NCBI GenBank assembly: GCA_030697645.1
Contig: JAUYPI010000004.1
Span: forward strand, 65,141-97,453
Source: a bacterium
GTDB lineage: Bacteria; Patescibacteriota; Minisyncoccia; Phycocordibacterales; VMGT01
Reading direction: 5' to 3'
DNA: 32,313 nt
A program made the translations under genes and the position numbers. The notes under the pieces were generated by a model that searched no databases, had not been told where the DNA came from, and worked only from the letters and a program-made list of their open reading frames with translations. Each line of letters starts with the position of its first letter. Position 1 is the stretch's first letter. Positions 15,072 through 21,478 of the stretch are shown here, piece by piece.

Positions 15072-15257
15072 ATAGCTTCTTATCGCAGAATACCTTAAAT
15101 TGTTTAGTCTGTATCGTTGACACAATAGCCAAATTGTATAGCAGTTTTGATGTTTAAGCACCCCCGCTCCACACAGCAGTATGTTCAGTTCAGTTGTATT
15201 TTCATAGCGACAGTCTATACTGTGCGTATAACTGATTCAAACGATTTGCCGTGTTCT

Positions 15258-15278
15258 GTTCAACACTCGGTGTTGAAC
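15258..15278. other. Hairpin/palindrome before tRNA-Ala(GGC)
   Basis: GTTCAACAC (15258-15266) and GTGTTGAAC (15270-15278) form a perfect 9-bp inverted repeat with a 3-nt loop, 20 bp before the tRNA. It may be an operator or a structure in the tRNA precursor leader. A TATACT at 15215-15220 is a possible -10 box upstream. Nothing else is recognised between prkA (15005) and the tRNA. Confidence 0.4.
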
Positions 15279-15298
15279 GGTATCGAGCACGGCGATAC

Positions 15299-15374
15299 GG
15301 GCCGTTAGCTCATTTGGTAGAGCGCCTCCATGGCATGGAGGAGGCGACCGGTTCGAATCCGGTACGGTCCACCA
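15299..15374 (+). tRNA. tRNA-Ala(GGC)
   Basis: 76 nt including an encoded CCA (15372-15374). Acceptor GGGCCGT/ACGGTCC with the G3:U70 alanine identity pair; D stem GCTC/GAGC; anticodon stem CCTCC/GGAGG with loop ATGGCAT, anticodon GGC; T arm ACCGG-TTCGAAT-CCGGT; discriminator A73. Unlike the tRNA-Ala(UGC) copies at 8589 and 8923 it encodes its CCA end. Confidence 0.92.
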
Positions 15375-15393
15375 ACGATGATTTTGTGCCGTC

Positions 15394-15519
15394 AAAGACG
15401 GCATTAAGCTCGTAGATTAGCCCTAGTTTTGCGGTTCGAAAACCTTTTTCCCGATCATACGGCAGTCCGGCAGGGAACAGCAGTTTTTGGAACCGCGGCC
15501 GGAGGTCCTGCGAGAGATC
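15394..15519 (-). pseudogene. Probable C-terminal remnant of a serine site-specific recombinase
   Basis: The minus-strand frame reads 'DLRPRFQKLLFPAGLPYDRE' and then 'KGFRTAKLGLIYELNAVF'. This resembles the conserved end of large serine recombinases ('..RKLQKLLFPEGI.YD....YRTPK.N.IF'). No catalytic N-terminal or recombinase domain is present upstream, and downstream the frame runs into the antisense of tRNA-Ala(GGC). It is read as the leftover of an element that used this tRNA region as a landing site. The identification rests on a short motif and is tentative. Confidence 0.4.
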
Positions 15520-15670
15520 AAAGCAGTGCCACCGGAAATTTTTGATAGATTGACAAATCTTGTAGATATGATACGCTACTGTCATCAAACGCAGTTCTTT
15601 TCATGTAGACCACCCTTTCCTGAACAACATGTGAAAGTCATAGCGGGTTCTTCTTATCGACTGTAATGAG

Positions 15671-15676
15671 AGGAGG
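15671..15676 (+). promoter_or_regulatory. Strong Shine-Dalgarno that fixes a TTG start
   Basis: AGGAGG lies 5 nt before TTG at 15682, the first codon of the 142-aa gene. No ATG in frame is as well placed. Confidence 0.7.
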
Positions 15677-15681
15677 TTATC

Positions 15682-16110
15682 TTGCCAAAAGAAACCAACA
15701 GCAGTAGTCATAACCCCAACCCTTTTGCTAAGGGAATCACTCCACGCGAGGTCCTCAATCATTTAGTGCTTGAGGAGCCATCACCCGAAGCCTTTAAGCG
15801 ATACAAGGCTAGCAAATGGTACACGATCACGCGGGCTTTGAAGCTGCGGGCTAACCGTTGGTATCGCATACAAGTCTATGCGAAGCCAAGCGCTGCTGGT
15901 GATGCCATGACCAGGCTCAAGAAAGAGTTTGGCAAAGAAGGATTCGAGTTCGTGCACCACGACGGCAAACTATGGGGGAGATATGTGGCCACAAACAACA
16001 ATGAAGTCACGGACACTCAAGGCCGTTCCAGTGCAGCCTCAGTTCTCAAAGGCAAGCAGGACGATCATGGTGACGAAGAGGACCGGAGCGCTACCGGAGG
16101 GGAACGTTAG
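15682..16110 (+). CDS. Hypothetical protein, TTG start
   Basis: 142 aa. The start is TTG, chosen for the AGGAGG 5 nt upstream. The N-terminal ~20 residues are polar (Ser/Asn/Pro), then comes a helical part ('TPREVLNHLVLEEPSPEAFKRY'). A basic alpha/beta core follows: 'WYTITRALKLRANRWYRIQV', 'AAGDAMTRLKKEFGKEGFEF', 'GKLWGRYVA'. The last ~35 residues are charged and probably disordered. No signal peptide or TM segment is visible, so it is cytoplasmic. The core has the look of a small nucleic-acid-binding or ferredoxin-like fold, but no family is recognised. It stands alone between the tRNA-Ala/recombinase remnant and the SOS operon and may be part of the same acquired segment. Confidence 0.65.
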   Translation: MPKETNSSSHNPNPFAKGITPREVLNHLVLEEPSPEAFKRYKASKWYTITRALKLRANRWYRIQVYAKPSAAGDAMTRLKKEFGKEGFEFVHHDGKLWGRYVATNNNEVTDTQGRSSAASVLKGKQDDHGDEEDRSATGGER

Positions 16111-16242
16111 AAGGAAAGTCGCTTCCAAATCACGTACGCGATGGAACTCGACTGTTCCGTTTGGGCCAGTCCTAAACTGGTGCACACTTTAATACAGCCC
16201 GCAAGGTGTCTCAAAGGGTGGTCACAACTTGTTGGGTCAACC

Positions 16243-16278
16243 AAAAGCAACCATGCTTCACAGCCTCTGGTTGCTTTT
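16243..16278. terminator. Bidirectional terminator between the convergent 142-aa gene and dinB
   Basis: AAAAGCAACCA (16243-16253) pairs with TGGTTGCTTTT (16268-16278), an 11-bp perfect stem with A- and T-ends that serves both strands. The rest of the 16111-16422 interval shows no supported gene. Confidence 0.65.
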
Positions 16279-16422
16279 CTCTTTCCATGTCTAAGAGAAA
16301 CCCCCTTGGAGGTCTGACTCACATGGGTATGATGCAGTAGATATATTGTCCCAAATCGAGTGATGCACGCTATACGCCACACGTTTTTTTGGGTTAGCTG
16401 CACCGACTTTTTACGAAGCGCA

Positions 16423-17733
16423 TCATCTCACCTCCCCGAGCATCGGTATCCCGAGCCGACGGCGGGGGCATTCTCCTCTGAAAAGCATCGTGCTGCGGCG
16501 TGCGCTCTCGGCACGCTCGCCGCAGTGTTGCTGCCCCGCGATAGCTTTGAAGCTCGAACCGAGAAACACCGTGTGTTTGCCATACTTGCGATCTACTGCA
16601 TCAACCGCGTCGTATACTTTCGAGAGTGTGAGCGCGTGGAGAGTGTCGCCAAAGAGATCCATCTGCCGCACAGAGCTCGCGATGAGGTCTGAGAGAACGA
16701 CGCCGGTGAGACGGTATCTCTCGTGCGGCGAGTACACGCGGTTGAGCTCGGCGTCTATCAGGGCCACGATCTCCTGCGGAAGCGCCGTGGGGCGGGAGAG
16801 GCGGATTTCGTAGCCCACGTGTCGGTACACCTCTGTGCGGAGCAGGAAAAACACGCGCCGCGCCGCAAGGCCGTGCCGCCTCGCTTTTATGCACGCGTTC
16901 TCCGTGTTTTTCGAGAGCTGTGCGAGGATAAACGCCCGCTCGGAAGTTGGCGGAGTAAACGTCTTGGTTTTGCTGATGCTCTTGTAGTCGTGCTTCTCCT
17001 CAAGCTCAAGTGGGAGCACGGCAGTGCCGCGGAGCTCGTGCCATATCTCCCGATGGGGCTTCGTTACTGTAGCCGCGATCCATCGCTCGTCTCTTCGAGC
17101 GAAGTCGAGCGCGGTCTTGATGCCAAACTGCGCGAGGTAGGCGGTGGTCTGTTCACCTATACCCCACACGTCACCTATCGGTACATTCGCGAGAAACTCA
17201 TGCAGATGCTTGCCGGAGATAACGACAAGGCCGGCGGGCTTGCGCAATTTGGAACCGATTTTCGCCACCACTTTCGTCGGCGCGAGGCCGAGAGAGAATG
17301 TAATCCCAAGCTCTGTTTCGAGGTCGTGCTTGATGCGCTGCGCTATCTCTATGTACGTCATGCGTAGCGGCCTGCGCAGGCCGGTAATCTCTGCGAAGCA
17401 CTCGTCTATGCTGTACTCCTCGACGAGCGCGGTATAGCGCCGCACAATCGAAAACATCCGCTTTGAGAATAGACTGTACGTCTCGTAGTCGGACGGTAAG
17501 TGGATGATGCCGGGACAAATCTGTTTGATCTCCCGTATGCTCATGCCGCGCTTGATGCCGAGCGCCTTCGCCTCGTAGCTCACCGCAGAGGCGATGCCGC
17601 GCTCTTTTCCCGTGATGATGGGCTTCCCTTTGAGCGCGGGATTCACCGCCTGCTCGCAGGAGGCAAAGAACGCGTCCGCGTCTATGTGGAGAAAAGCGCG
17701 CGGGAAGCTCTGAAGTGAGAGCGGCTGTTCCAT
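16423..17733 (-). CDS. dinB: Y-family error-prone DNA polymerase (DinB/UmuC type)
   Basis: This 436-aa translesion polymerase shows catalytic acidic residues Asp18 ('HIDADAFFASCEQ') and Asp110-Glu111 ('YSIDECF'), plus 'SYEAKALGIKRGM' and 'GLAPTKVVAKIGSKLRKPAG' in palm and fingers. A helix-hairpin-helix ('VWGIGEQTTAYLAQFGI', about 189-206), the little-finger domain and a beta-clamp-binding motif 'QMDLF' (357-361) follow. The last ~45 residues are basic. The ATG at 17733 is 2 bp after the lexA stop; a TTG at 17739 would overlap it. It is the second gene of a lexA-dinB operon, so induction by DNA damage through the LexA-type site at 18323-18338 is expected. Confidence 0.92.
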   Translation of the reverse strand: MEQPLSLQSFPRAFLHIDADAFFASCEQAVNPALKGKPIITGKERGIASAVSYEAKALGIKRGMSIREIKQICPGIIHLPSDYETYSLFSKRMFSIVRRYTALVEEYSIDECFAEITGLRRPLRMTYIEIAQRIKHDLETELGITFSLGLAPTKVVAKIGSKLRKPAGLVVISGKHLHEFLANVPIGDVWGIGEQTTAYLAQFGIKTALDFARRDERWIAATVTKPHREIWHELRGTAVLPLELEEKHDYKSISKTKTFTPPTSERAFILAQLSKNTENACIKARRHGLAARRVFFLLRTEVYRHVGYEIRLSRPTALPQEIVALIDAELNRVYSPHERYRLTGVVLSDLIASSVRQMDLFGDTLHALTLSKVYDAVDAVDRKYGKHTVFLGSSFKAIAGQQHCGERAESARRSTMLFRGECPRRRLGIPMLGEVR

Positions 17734-17735
17734 GC

Positions 17736-18308
17736 TCAATACTTGCGCACCACGGCTTTTACAACGGCGACGATGCGCAAGGCCTCCTTCGGCACGATTG
17801 GTTTGTACGCCTTGTTTGCCGGTTCAAGGTAGAGCCTCTCGCCGCGCTTGCGCAAATACTTCATGGTCCACTCGCCGTCAACCTCGGCGATCACAATACT
17901 GCCGACTTTCGGATTTTCCGTCCGCTCCACGATCACCATGTCGCCCTCGCAGATGCCCGCGTCTATCATAGAGTCGCCTTTCACCTTGAGGATGTAGCTC
18001 GCTTCTTTGTTTTCAATCAGGTAGTCATCGAAGCTCATGGTGTCCACAAGCTCCTCCTCGGCAGGCGAGGGGAAACCCGCCTCTACAAGCCCGAGAAGCG
18101 GCGTCTCGCCATAGAGCCGCGCGGGGAGCAGCCTTCCGGAGCTATCGCGCGTGATCACTCCGGCGTCAATAAGCCGCCACGCGAGACGGTACGCCGCGTT
18201 CTTGGACTTATAGCGCATAAGCGCGGCAATCTCCGAGTATGACGGCATCCGCCGGTGCGTGCGGTAAAACGCGGCGATTTTGTTGCGCTGTTGATTGAGC
18301 GTAGTCAC
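17736..18308 (-). CDS. lexA: LexA repressor
   Basis: 190 aa from the GTG at 18308. The N-terminal winged-helix domain has 'RMPSYSEIAALMRYKSKNAA' (20-39) as the HTH. Cleavage site Ala77-Gly78 ('LVEAGFPSP'), catalytic Ser113 ('KGDSM') and Lys150 ('EWTMKYL') give the self-cleaving S24 protease of LexA. RecA filaments trigger the cut and free the SOS genes. The GTG is favoured over an upstream in-frame GTG at 18338: it falls 7 nt after the -10 TATACT, i.e. at the expected transcription start, making the mRNA leaderless, while the upstream one would lie inside the promoter. The palindromic operator fills the -35/-10 spacer, so LexA represses itself and dinB. Confidence 0.9.
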   Translation of the reverse strand: MTTLNQQRNKIAAFYRTHRRMPSYSEIAALMRYKSKNAAYRLAWRLIDAGVITRDSSGRLLPARLYGETPLLGLVEAGFPSPAEEELVDTMSFDDYLIENKEASYILKVKGDSMIDAGICEGDMVIVERTENPKVGSIVIAEVDGEWTMKYLRKRGERLYLEPANKAYKPIVPKEALRIVAVVKAVVRKY

Positions 18309-18315
18309 GCTACAG

Positions 18316-18345
18316 AGTATACGTGAACGCTCGTTCACCTGTCAA
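18316..18345 (-). promoter_or_regulatory. lexA-dinB promoter
   Basis: Minus strand: perfect TTGACA (-35, 18340-18345), 18-bp spacer, TATACT (-10, 18316-18321). The start codon GTG at 18308 lies 7 nt after the -10 box. The LexA-type operator occupies the spacer. Confidence 0.75.
18323..18338. promoter_or_regulatory. LexA-type SOS box
   Basis: GTGAACG-CT-CGTTCAC is a perfect 16-bp inverted repeat with the GAAC-N4-GTTC core of Gram-positive-type SOS boxes (CGAAC-N4-GTTCG). It fits exactly between the -35 and -10 boxes of lexA and lies 23 bp upstream of the divergent -10 box at 18361, so one site could repress both directions. Confidence 0.75.
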
Positions 18346-18360
18346 AGCAGCGGGGGTGTG

Positions 18361-18366
18361 TATAAT
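18361..18366 (+). promoter_or_regulatory. -10 box of the divergent (SRAP) transcript
   Basis: A perfect TATAAT ends 6 nt before the ATG at 18373, again predicting a leaderless mRNA. No good -35 is seen; a TTCACC (18334-18339) overlaps the SOS box. Confidence 0.5.
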
Positions 18367-18372
18367 TGCGCT

Positions 18373-18432
18373 ATGTGCGGCCGATATACCATTTTCACCA
18401 AAGCAGAGGCTCTGGTTGCCACTTGGAGATAA
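18373..18432 (+). pseudogene. Truncated SRAP/HMCES (YedK) gene start
   Basis: The 19-residue frame begins MCGRYTIFTKAEALVATWR and then stops (TAA). 'MCGRYT' is the invariant start of SRAP proteins. There Cys2 becomes the N-terminal nucleophile that crosslinks to abasic sites in single-stranded DNA. The remaining ~200 residues, including the RYN.AP motif and catalytic Glu and His, do not follow in any frame. SRAP genes are SOS-associated, which fits the position across from lexA under the shared operator. The gene has evidently been cut off by a deletion or by arrival of the AT-rich segment that follows. Confidence 0.65.
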
Positions 18433-18495
18433 TTGGAGCATCGCCATTGAGGATGTGTTTATCTCCGTTATCCGTCCCTAATTGCGTGCGACTAT

Positions 18496-19140
18496 ATGTT
18501 CAAAGATTACTGGGAGCAAAAGAAACATCTCATTCAGCTCGTAGGGATATTGACTGGCGTTGGAGCATTGTTTTTATCAATTACCCCTCCAGAAAATGTT
18601 GACGCACGACAGGCTCTATCCAACATCCAATTCGTATGGTTGGTCGTCATTACTTTTAGCTGCAGCGTTCTCTTTATCAGCTTCCTTAATTTCTCGGTTG
18701 ACGTTGAGAAGCATTACGGATCAAAGTGGGCTGTAAATTTGAAAGAAACTCTCTCATTGGTAATTTTTCTTTCGTTGTTATACTTCCTAAAAAATCTGTG
18801 GGCCTACATCATTGGGCTATACTCGTCGTCGTTTTGGGATTTTCTCCAAGGAATCTATGTCGGTATCTTTATAACAGTTGGTGTCATCTTTTTTCACTTC
18901 TCTCACAAACTTGTTGCAAAAATCAATCGCACCTTTCACCGGACCATGTTACTGCTTGTCTCTTATGTTGTGTTTAGTTCACTAGCGGGATTCATGTCAT
19001 TATTTATCAATAATAAGGGAATCACTTTTAACTTCTCGACACTGCTATTTTTTACAGGATTTGTATTCGTACTATTACTAGCGATTACGTTCTTTGATGA
19101 GCTCATACGTTGGAAGAAAAAAGTGGCGAATGAAAAATGA
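18496..19140 (+). CDS. Polytopic membrane protein in an AT-rich segment, unknown function
   Basis: 214 aa with about six hydrophobic segments: 'LIQLVGILTGVGALFLSI', 'FVWLVVITFSCSVLFISFLNF', 'TLSLVIFLSLLYFL', 'GIYVGIFITVGVIFFHF', 'TMLLLVSYVVFSSLAGFMSLF', and 'LLFFTGFVFVLLLAITFF'. Phe content is high and the C-terminus is basic (RWKKKVANEK). The gene is markedly more AT-rich than lexA, dinB or the other genes here, suggesting recent transfer. It begins 63 bp after the truncated SRAP frame and ends in a good terminator (19199). No family is recognised. Whether it is read from the SRAP promoter, and so under SOS control, is an open possibility. Confidence 0.7.
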   Translation: MFKDYWEQKKHLIQLVGILTGVGALFLSITPPENVDARQALSNIQFVWLVVITFSCSVLFISFLNFSVDVEKHYGSKWAVNLKETLSLVIFLSLLYFLKNLWAYIIGLYSSSFWDFLQGIYVGIFITVGVIFFHFSHKLVAKINRTFHRTMLLLVSYVVFSSLAGFMSLFINNKGITFNFSTLLFFTGFVFVLLLAITFFDELIRWKKKVANEK

Positions 19141-19198
19141 AAAATTTGGAACAGTCAACAAAAATGGGAACAACAAGGATTTTTTTGTTAGCTGAAAT

Positions 19199-19243
19199 GC
19201 CGCTACGGTCTTTGAAACCGTAGCGGCTCGTCCCTTTCTTTTT
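19199..19243 (+). terminator. Rho-independent terminator of the AT-rich membrane-protein gene
   Basis: GCCGCTACGGT (19199-19209) pairs with ACCGTAGCGGC (19217-19227), 11 bp, loop 7 nt, followed by a T-rich run (TTTCTTTTT) ending at 19243. Confidence 0.8.
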
Positions 19244-19282
19244 AGCGCGCACGCATGGCAAACACGAGCGCGCTATCAGGGA

Positions 19283-19345
19283 GCATCATCGTTGCTCGTG
19301 CTCCGAGGTTATGCTCTGTTGAGACTCTAGGAACTCGCGGGCTTC
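19283..19345 (-). pseudogene. Partial duplicate of the C-terminus of the 84-aa gene
   Basis: On the minus strand the bases just past the 119-aa gene stop can be read as 'SEARE FLESQQ' and 'EH'. This matches 'NKAREFLESQQNTTTEHRSE', the end of the 84-aa protein at 19769-20023. At DNA level 19313-19341 (ending gaactcgcgggctt) and the region around 19797-19826 (gaaactcgcgggctt) are near-identical. It is a leftover of a tandem duplication, without a start. Confidence 0.5.
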
Positions 19346-19346
19346 A

Positions 19347-19706
19347 CTAACGCTTGAATACTTTATACCCGCCGCGATGGAGTTGTAACCCATACTCAAT
19401 GCGAACCGGATCACGAAAGTCCCGATATCCGAGCGGCTTTCTGTTCAAAAGCTCCTCAAACCGTTTCGCTCTTTCCCGCTTCCAATAACTTATTGCTCCT
19501 TTCTTGCACGCAGAATCCAGTGAAGGTTCTAATCCACTGAATTGATCTCGCGCGTTATCGATAATACATAGGAGAAGTTCTTCAATCCGATTGTCCGGAT
19601 CAGCGAGAAGTTCATCCTCGGTCTCATAGGAACGGTAGATTGCACGGAGCATATCCCATGCCTTTGGCGAAAGTCGGGGCGGCAGTTCGTCTGGATGTTC
19701 CGGCAT
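19347..19706 (-). CDS. Hypothetical protein, third gene of an unknown operon
   Basis: This 119-aa soluble, mostly helical protein contains 'PRLSPKAWDMLRAIYRSYET', 'NRIEELLLCIIDNARDQF' and 'AISYWKRERAKRFEELLN'. The basic C-terminus 'YGLQLHRGGYKVFKR' resembles a beta hairpin. ATG at 19706 has an AAAGGGAG site. It follows the 84-aa gene by 62 bp on the same strand. No signal or TM segment is seen and no family is recognised. A charged, helical regulator or a toxin-antitoxin-like partner are guesses only. Confidence 0.65.
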   Translation of the reverse strand: MPEHPDELPPRLSPKAWDMLRAIYRSYETEDELLADPDNRIEELLLCIIDNARDQFSGLEPSLDSACKKGAISYWKRERAKRFEELLNRKPLGYRDFRDPVRIEYGLQLHRGGYKVFKR

Positions 19707-19768
19707 GTACGACTCCCTTTCTAAGTTTGCACACTATAGGACTTACTTGCCTCCTTTTCATCACACAA

Positions 19769-20023
19769 TCACTCCGACCTGTGTTCTGTAGTTGTGTTCT
19801 GCTGCGACTCTAGAAACTCGCGGGCTTTATTGAGAGATCCATCAAAAAAAGAAAACTCGACGGTCAACCCAAGCGTGGCAGAAATCTCCCGTAAATCCGA
19901 CCTCATCCTGTTCAGTAACGCCACGAGACATACTTCCGGTTCCGCTTCTGCCTTTTTCCTCTCTCTCTCCCCGATGAGCCTTGCGAGTTCAACCACAAGC
20001 TGTGCGATCTCCGGTGAAATCAT
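19769..20023 (-). CDS. Hypothetical small helical protein, second gene of an unknown operon
   Basis: The 84-aa product has a long amphipathic, charged helix ('IAQLVVELARLIGERERKKAEAE', residues 6-28) that could form a coiled coil, then 'LLNRMRSDLREISATLGLTVEFSFF' and a polar tail. ATG at 20023 overlaps the stop of the 267-aa gene by 4 bases (ATGA) and has a GAGGAGG site inside that gene, so translation is coupled. The C-terminal part is duplicated at 19283-19345. No family is recognised. Confidence 0.65.
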   Translation of the reverse strand: MISPEIAQLVVELARLIGERERKKAEAEPEVCLVALLNRMRSDLREISATLGLTVEFSFFDGSLNKAREFLESQQNTTTEHRSE

Positions 20024-20823
20024 ACCTGCCTCCTCTCGATCACGGTTCTCTGTGGTGACTTCCGTACCACGTTCAGCGTCATATCAAAGAAACTCATCAC
20101 CCATATCTCCTCTTCGATGCCCGCGATATCAAGGACGTGTTGTGGTTGCGAGAATTTTCTCACCAGATACCCGAAGACAAACAGCGCACAATCGTCTATC
20201 CATTTTCCCACGTCCTGACAAACACGGGTAAAGTACCGCTCCACGAATCTCCTCTTCCCCTGATCCTCCCACGGCTCGTGCGCCGCAAGGTAACGCTCTC
20301 TGCTTGCTTCGCCCCACACTTCTTCGGTGGCGAGCAACCCGCGCTCGCCGATGGCGAGGAGCAAAATAGAGCGAAGTGCATCAGTCGCGTTCGCCTGCCG
20401 TGCTTGGCGCACATACCTACTCCTGAACCGGAACATGAGGCGGATCACTTGCGTCCTTTCTTCGTAAATCCGTCCTCGGCGGTTAAAGAACATCCCGTCA
20501 ACCTCGTACATAGACCACCCACGAAATGGCGATCGGTACATCGCGATGCGTTTTTTGACTCGCTCAAGTGATGACTCCGGAGCTTCCGGCCGTTCCATCG
20601 TACCATATTGATACGGATCAAAAAGGTTTATATAAGCGGCCAGCTCTATGAGAAGCCCTTCTGCGTTTTCGTCCAGATACGTCTTTACCTCTTGTTCTTG
20701 ATACCCAACTCTCAGACTGTCAAAAATTCTCGCCTGATACTCAACTTTTTTTGGAAAGTACACTTCTGCGAATATACCGCCTTCGCCTCGGGTAAACAGG
20801 TACATCGGCTGGGGTTCTGCCAT
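20020..20823 (-). CDS. Hypothetical protein, first gene of an unknown operon
   Basis: 267 aa, soluble and rich in Arg, Glu and aromatic residues. Notable stretches are 'MYLFTRGEGGIFAEVYFPKK', 'EGLLIELAAYINLFDPYQYG', 'GWSMYEVDGMFFNRRGRIYE', and a basic helical region 'LMFRFRSRYVRQARQANAT'. The C-terminus includes 'ALFVFGYLVRKFSQPQHV' and ends basic. It has an AAGGAGG site 7 nt before the ATG at 20823. A possible promoter (TTAGAC, 18 bp, TATATA on the minus strand, about 20862-20891) lies upstream. No domain is recognised. It heads a tight three-gene unit, 267-84-119 aa, found between an AT-rich insertion and a MITE-like element, i.e. in an accessory region. Confidence 0.68.
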   Translation of the reverse strand: MAEPQPMYLFTRGEGGIFAEVYFPKKVEYQARIFDSLRVGYQEQEVKTYLDENAEGLLIELAAYINLFDPYQYGTMERPEAPESSLERVKKRIAMYRSPFRGWSMYEVDGMFFNRRGRIYEERTQVIRLMFRFRSRYVRQARQANATDALRSILLLAIGERGLLATEEVWGEASRERYLAAHEPWEDQGKRRFVERYFTRVCQDVGKWIDDCALFVFGYLVRKFSQPQHVLDIAGIEEEIWVMSFFDMTLNVVRKSPQRTVIERRQV

Positions 20824-20911
20824 TAGGCGTCCTCCTTATGCAAGGTATTTCAATCCTCCTTAATCCGTATTGTATATAGCATACAAATTATGGTTTGTCT
20901 AATCTTCGCAA

Positions 20912-21059
20912 AGTAACCACTCACACCCGTCTTTGCGAGCGACTGAAAGGAGCGAAGCAATCCAGGGGTTTTGCGTACTGACTCTGGATTGCTTCGTCGC
21001 TCCGCTCCTCGCAAAGACGGCTCTATGACACAGCATTGTGATAGGTGTGAGCGATTACT
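20912..21059. mobile_element. MITE-like element, copy 1
   Basis: 148 bp. Terminal inverted repeats AGTAACCACTCACACC and (reverse complement of the right end) AGTAATCGCTCACACC match in 14 of 16 positions. The inner stem is CGTCTTTGCGAGC...GAAGCAATCCAG with CTGGATTGCTTC...CTCGCAAAGACG. A 6-bp direct repeat TCGCAA flanks it (20906-20911, 21060-21065). It matches copy 2 at 27671-27840 in ends and arms. The 'GCGAAGCAATCC' core is of a kind widely scattered in bacterial genomes. No protein is encoded. Confidence 0.75.
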
Positions 21060-21065
21060 TCGCAA

Positions 21066-21457
21066 ATTTGCTGACTCTGTATCGTCGGGCTGGGGATGGC
21101 TACGTCCGCGTTCTTGGGTCCCACATGCTTTTGTATGGTGAAGGAAGCAGGTACCCGATTTTTGGGTCTGGGGGTCGGTTCGAAAAAGTAGAAAGAAAAT
21201 AGAAAATCTCCCCAGTACGGCAAGCGCACGGAAGCGATGGCTGCGGAAGCGGGGAAGCGCTGGCGTGGGTAGTATGCGCGGCGGTCCTTATTTTAAGCCA
21301 CCAAATCAACACCGATCTCCATTTTCAACTGGTGCCACCACTGCAATTCCTGTATAATTTGGTTCAAGCTAAATCCTCGGTAGTCCACCTTCTTCATCGG
21401 CGACACGGTACTGTCTTCGTAGCTTAGAACGACCGCGTTTCTTCTCTCGTCTGACGG
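21066..21457. other. Unassigned intergenic region
   Basis: About 390 bp between MITE copy 1 and the SGNH hydrolase gene. Minus-strand frames across 21023-21312 are open but show no recognisable domain and unusual composition (Pro/Ser/Thr/Arg), and none has a ribosome binding site. A TATAAT at 21353-21358 could be a promoter element reading towards the SGNH gene, but no -35 is visible. Confidence 0.4.
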
Positions 21458-21478
21458 ATGCTGTTTTCTAAAAAACCC

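Noticed and set aside
15310-15400. Minus-strand frame ending '..LVDRTGFEPVASSMPWRR'
   Set aside because: This part is the antisense of tRNA-Ala(GGC), a well-known source of false proteins; only the more distal recombinase-like stretch was kept, as a tentative remnant.
16107-16403. 98-aa minus-strand frame between dinB and the 142-aa gene
   Set aside because: It spans the bidirectional terminator, lacks a ribosome binding site and shows no family resemblance.
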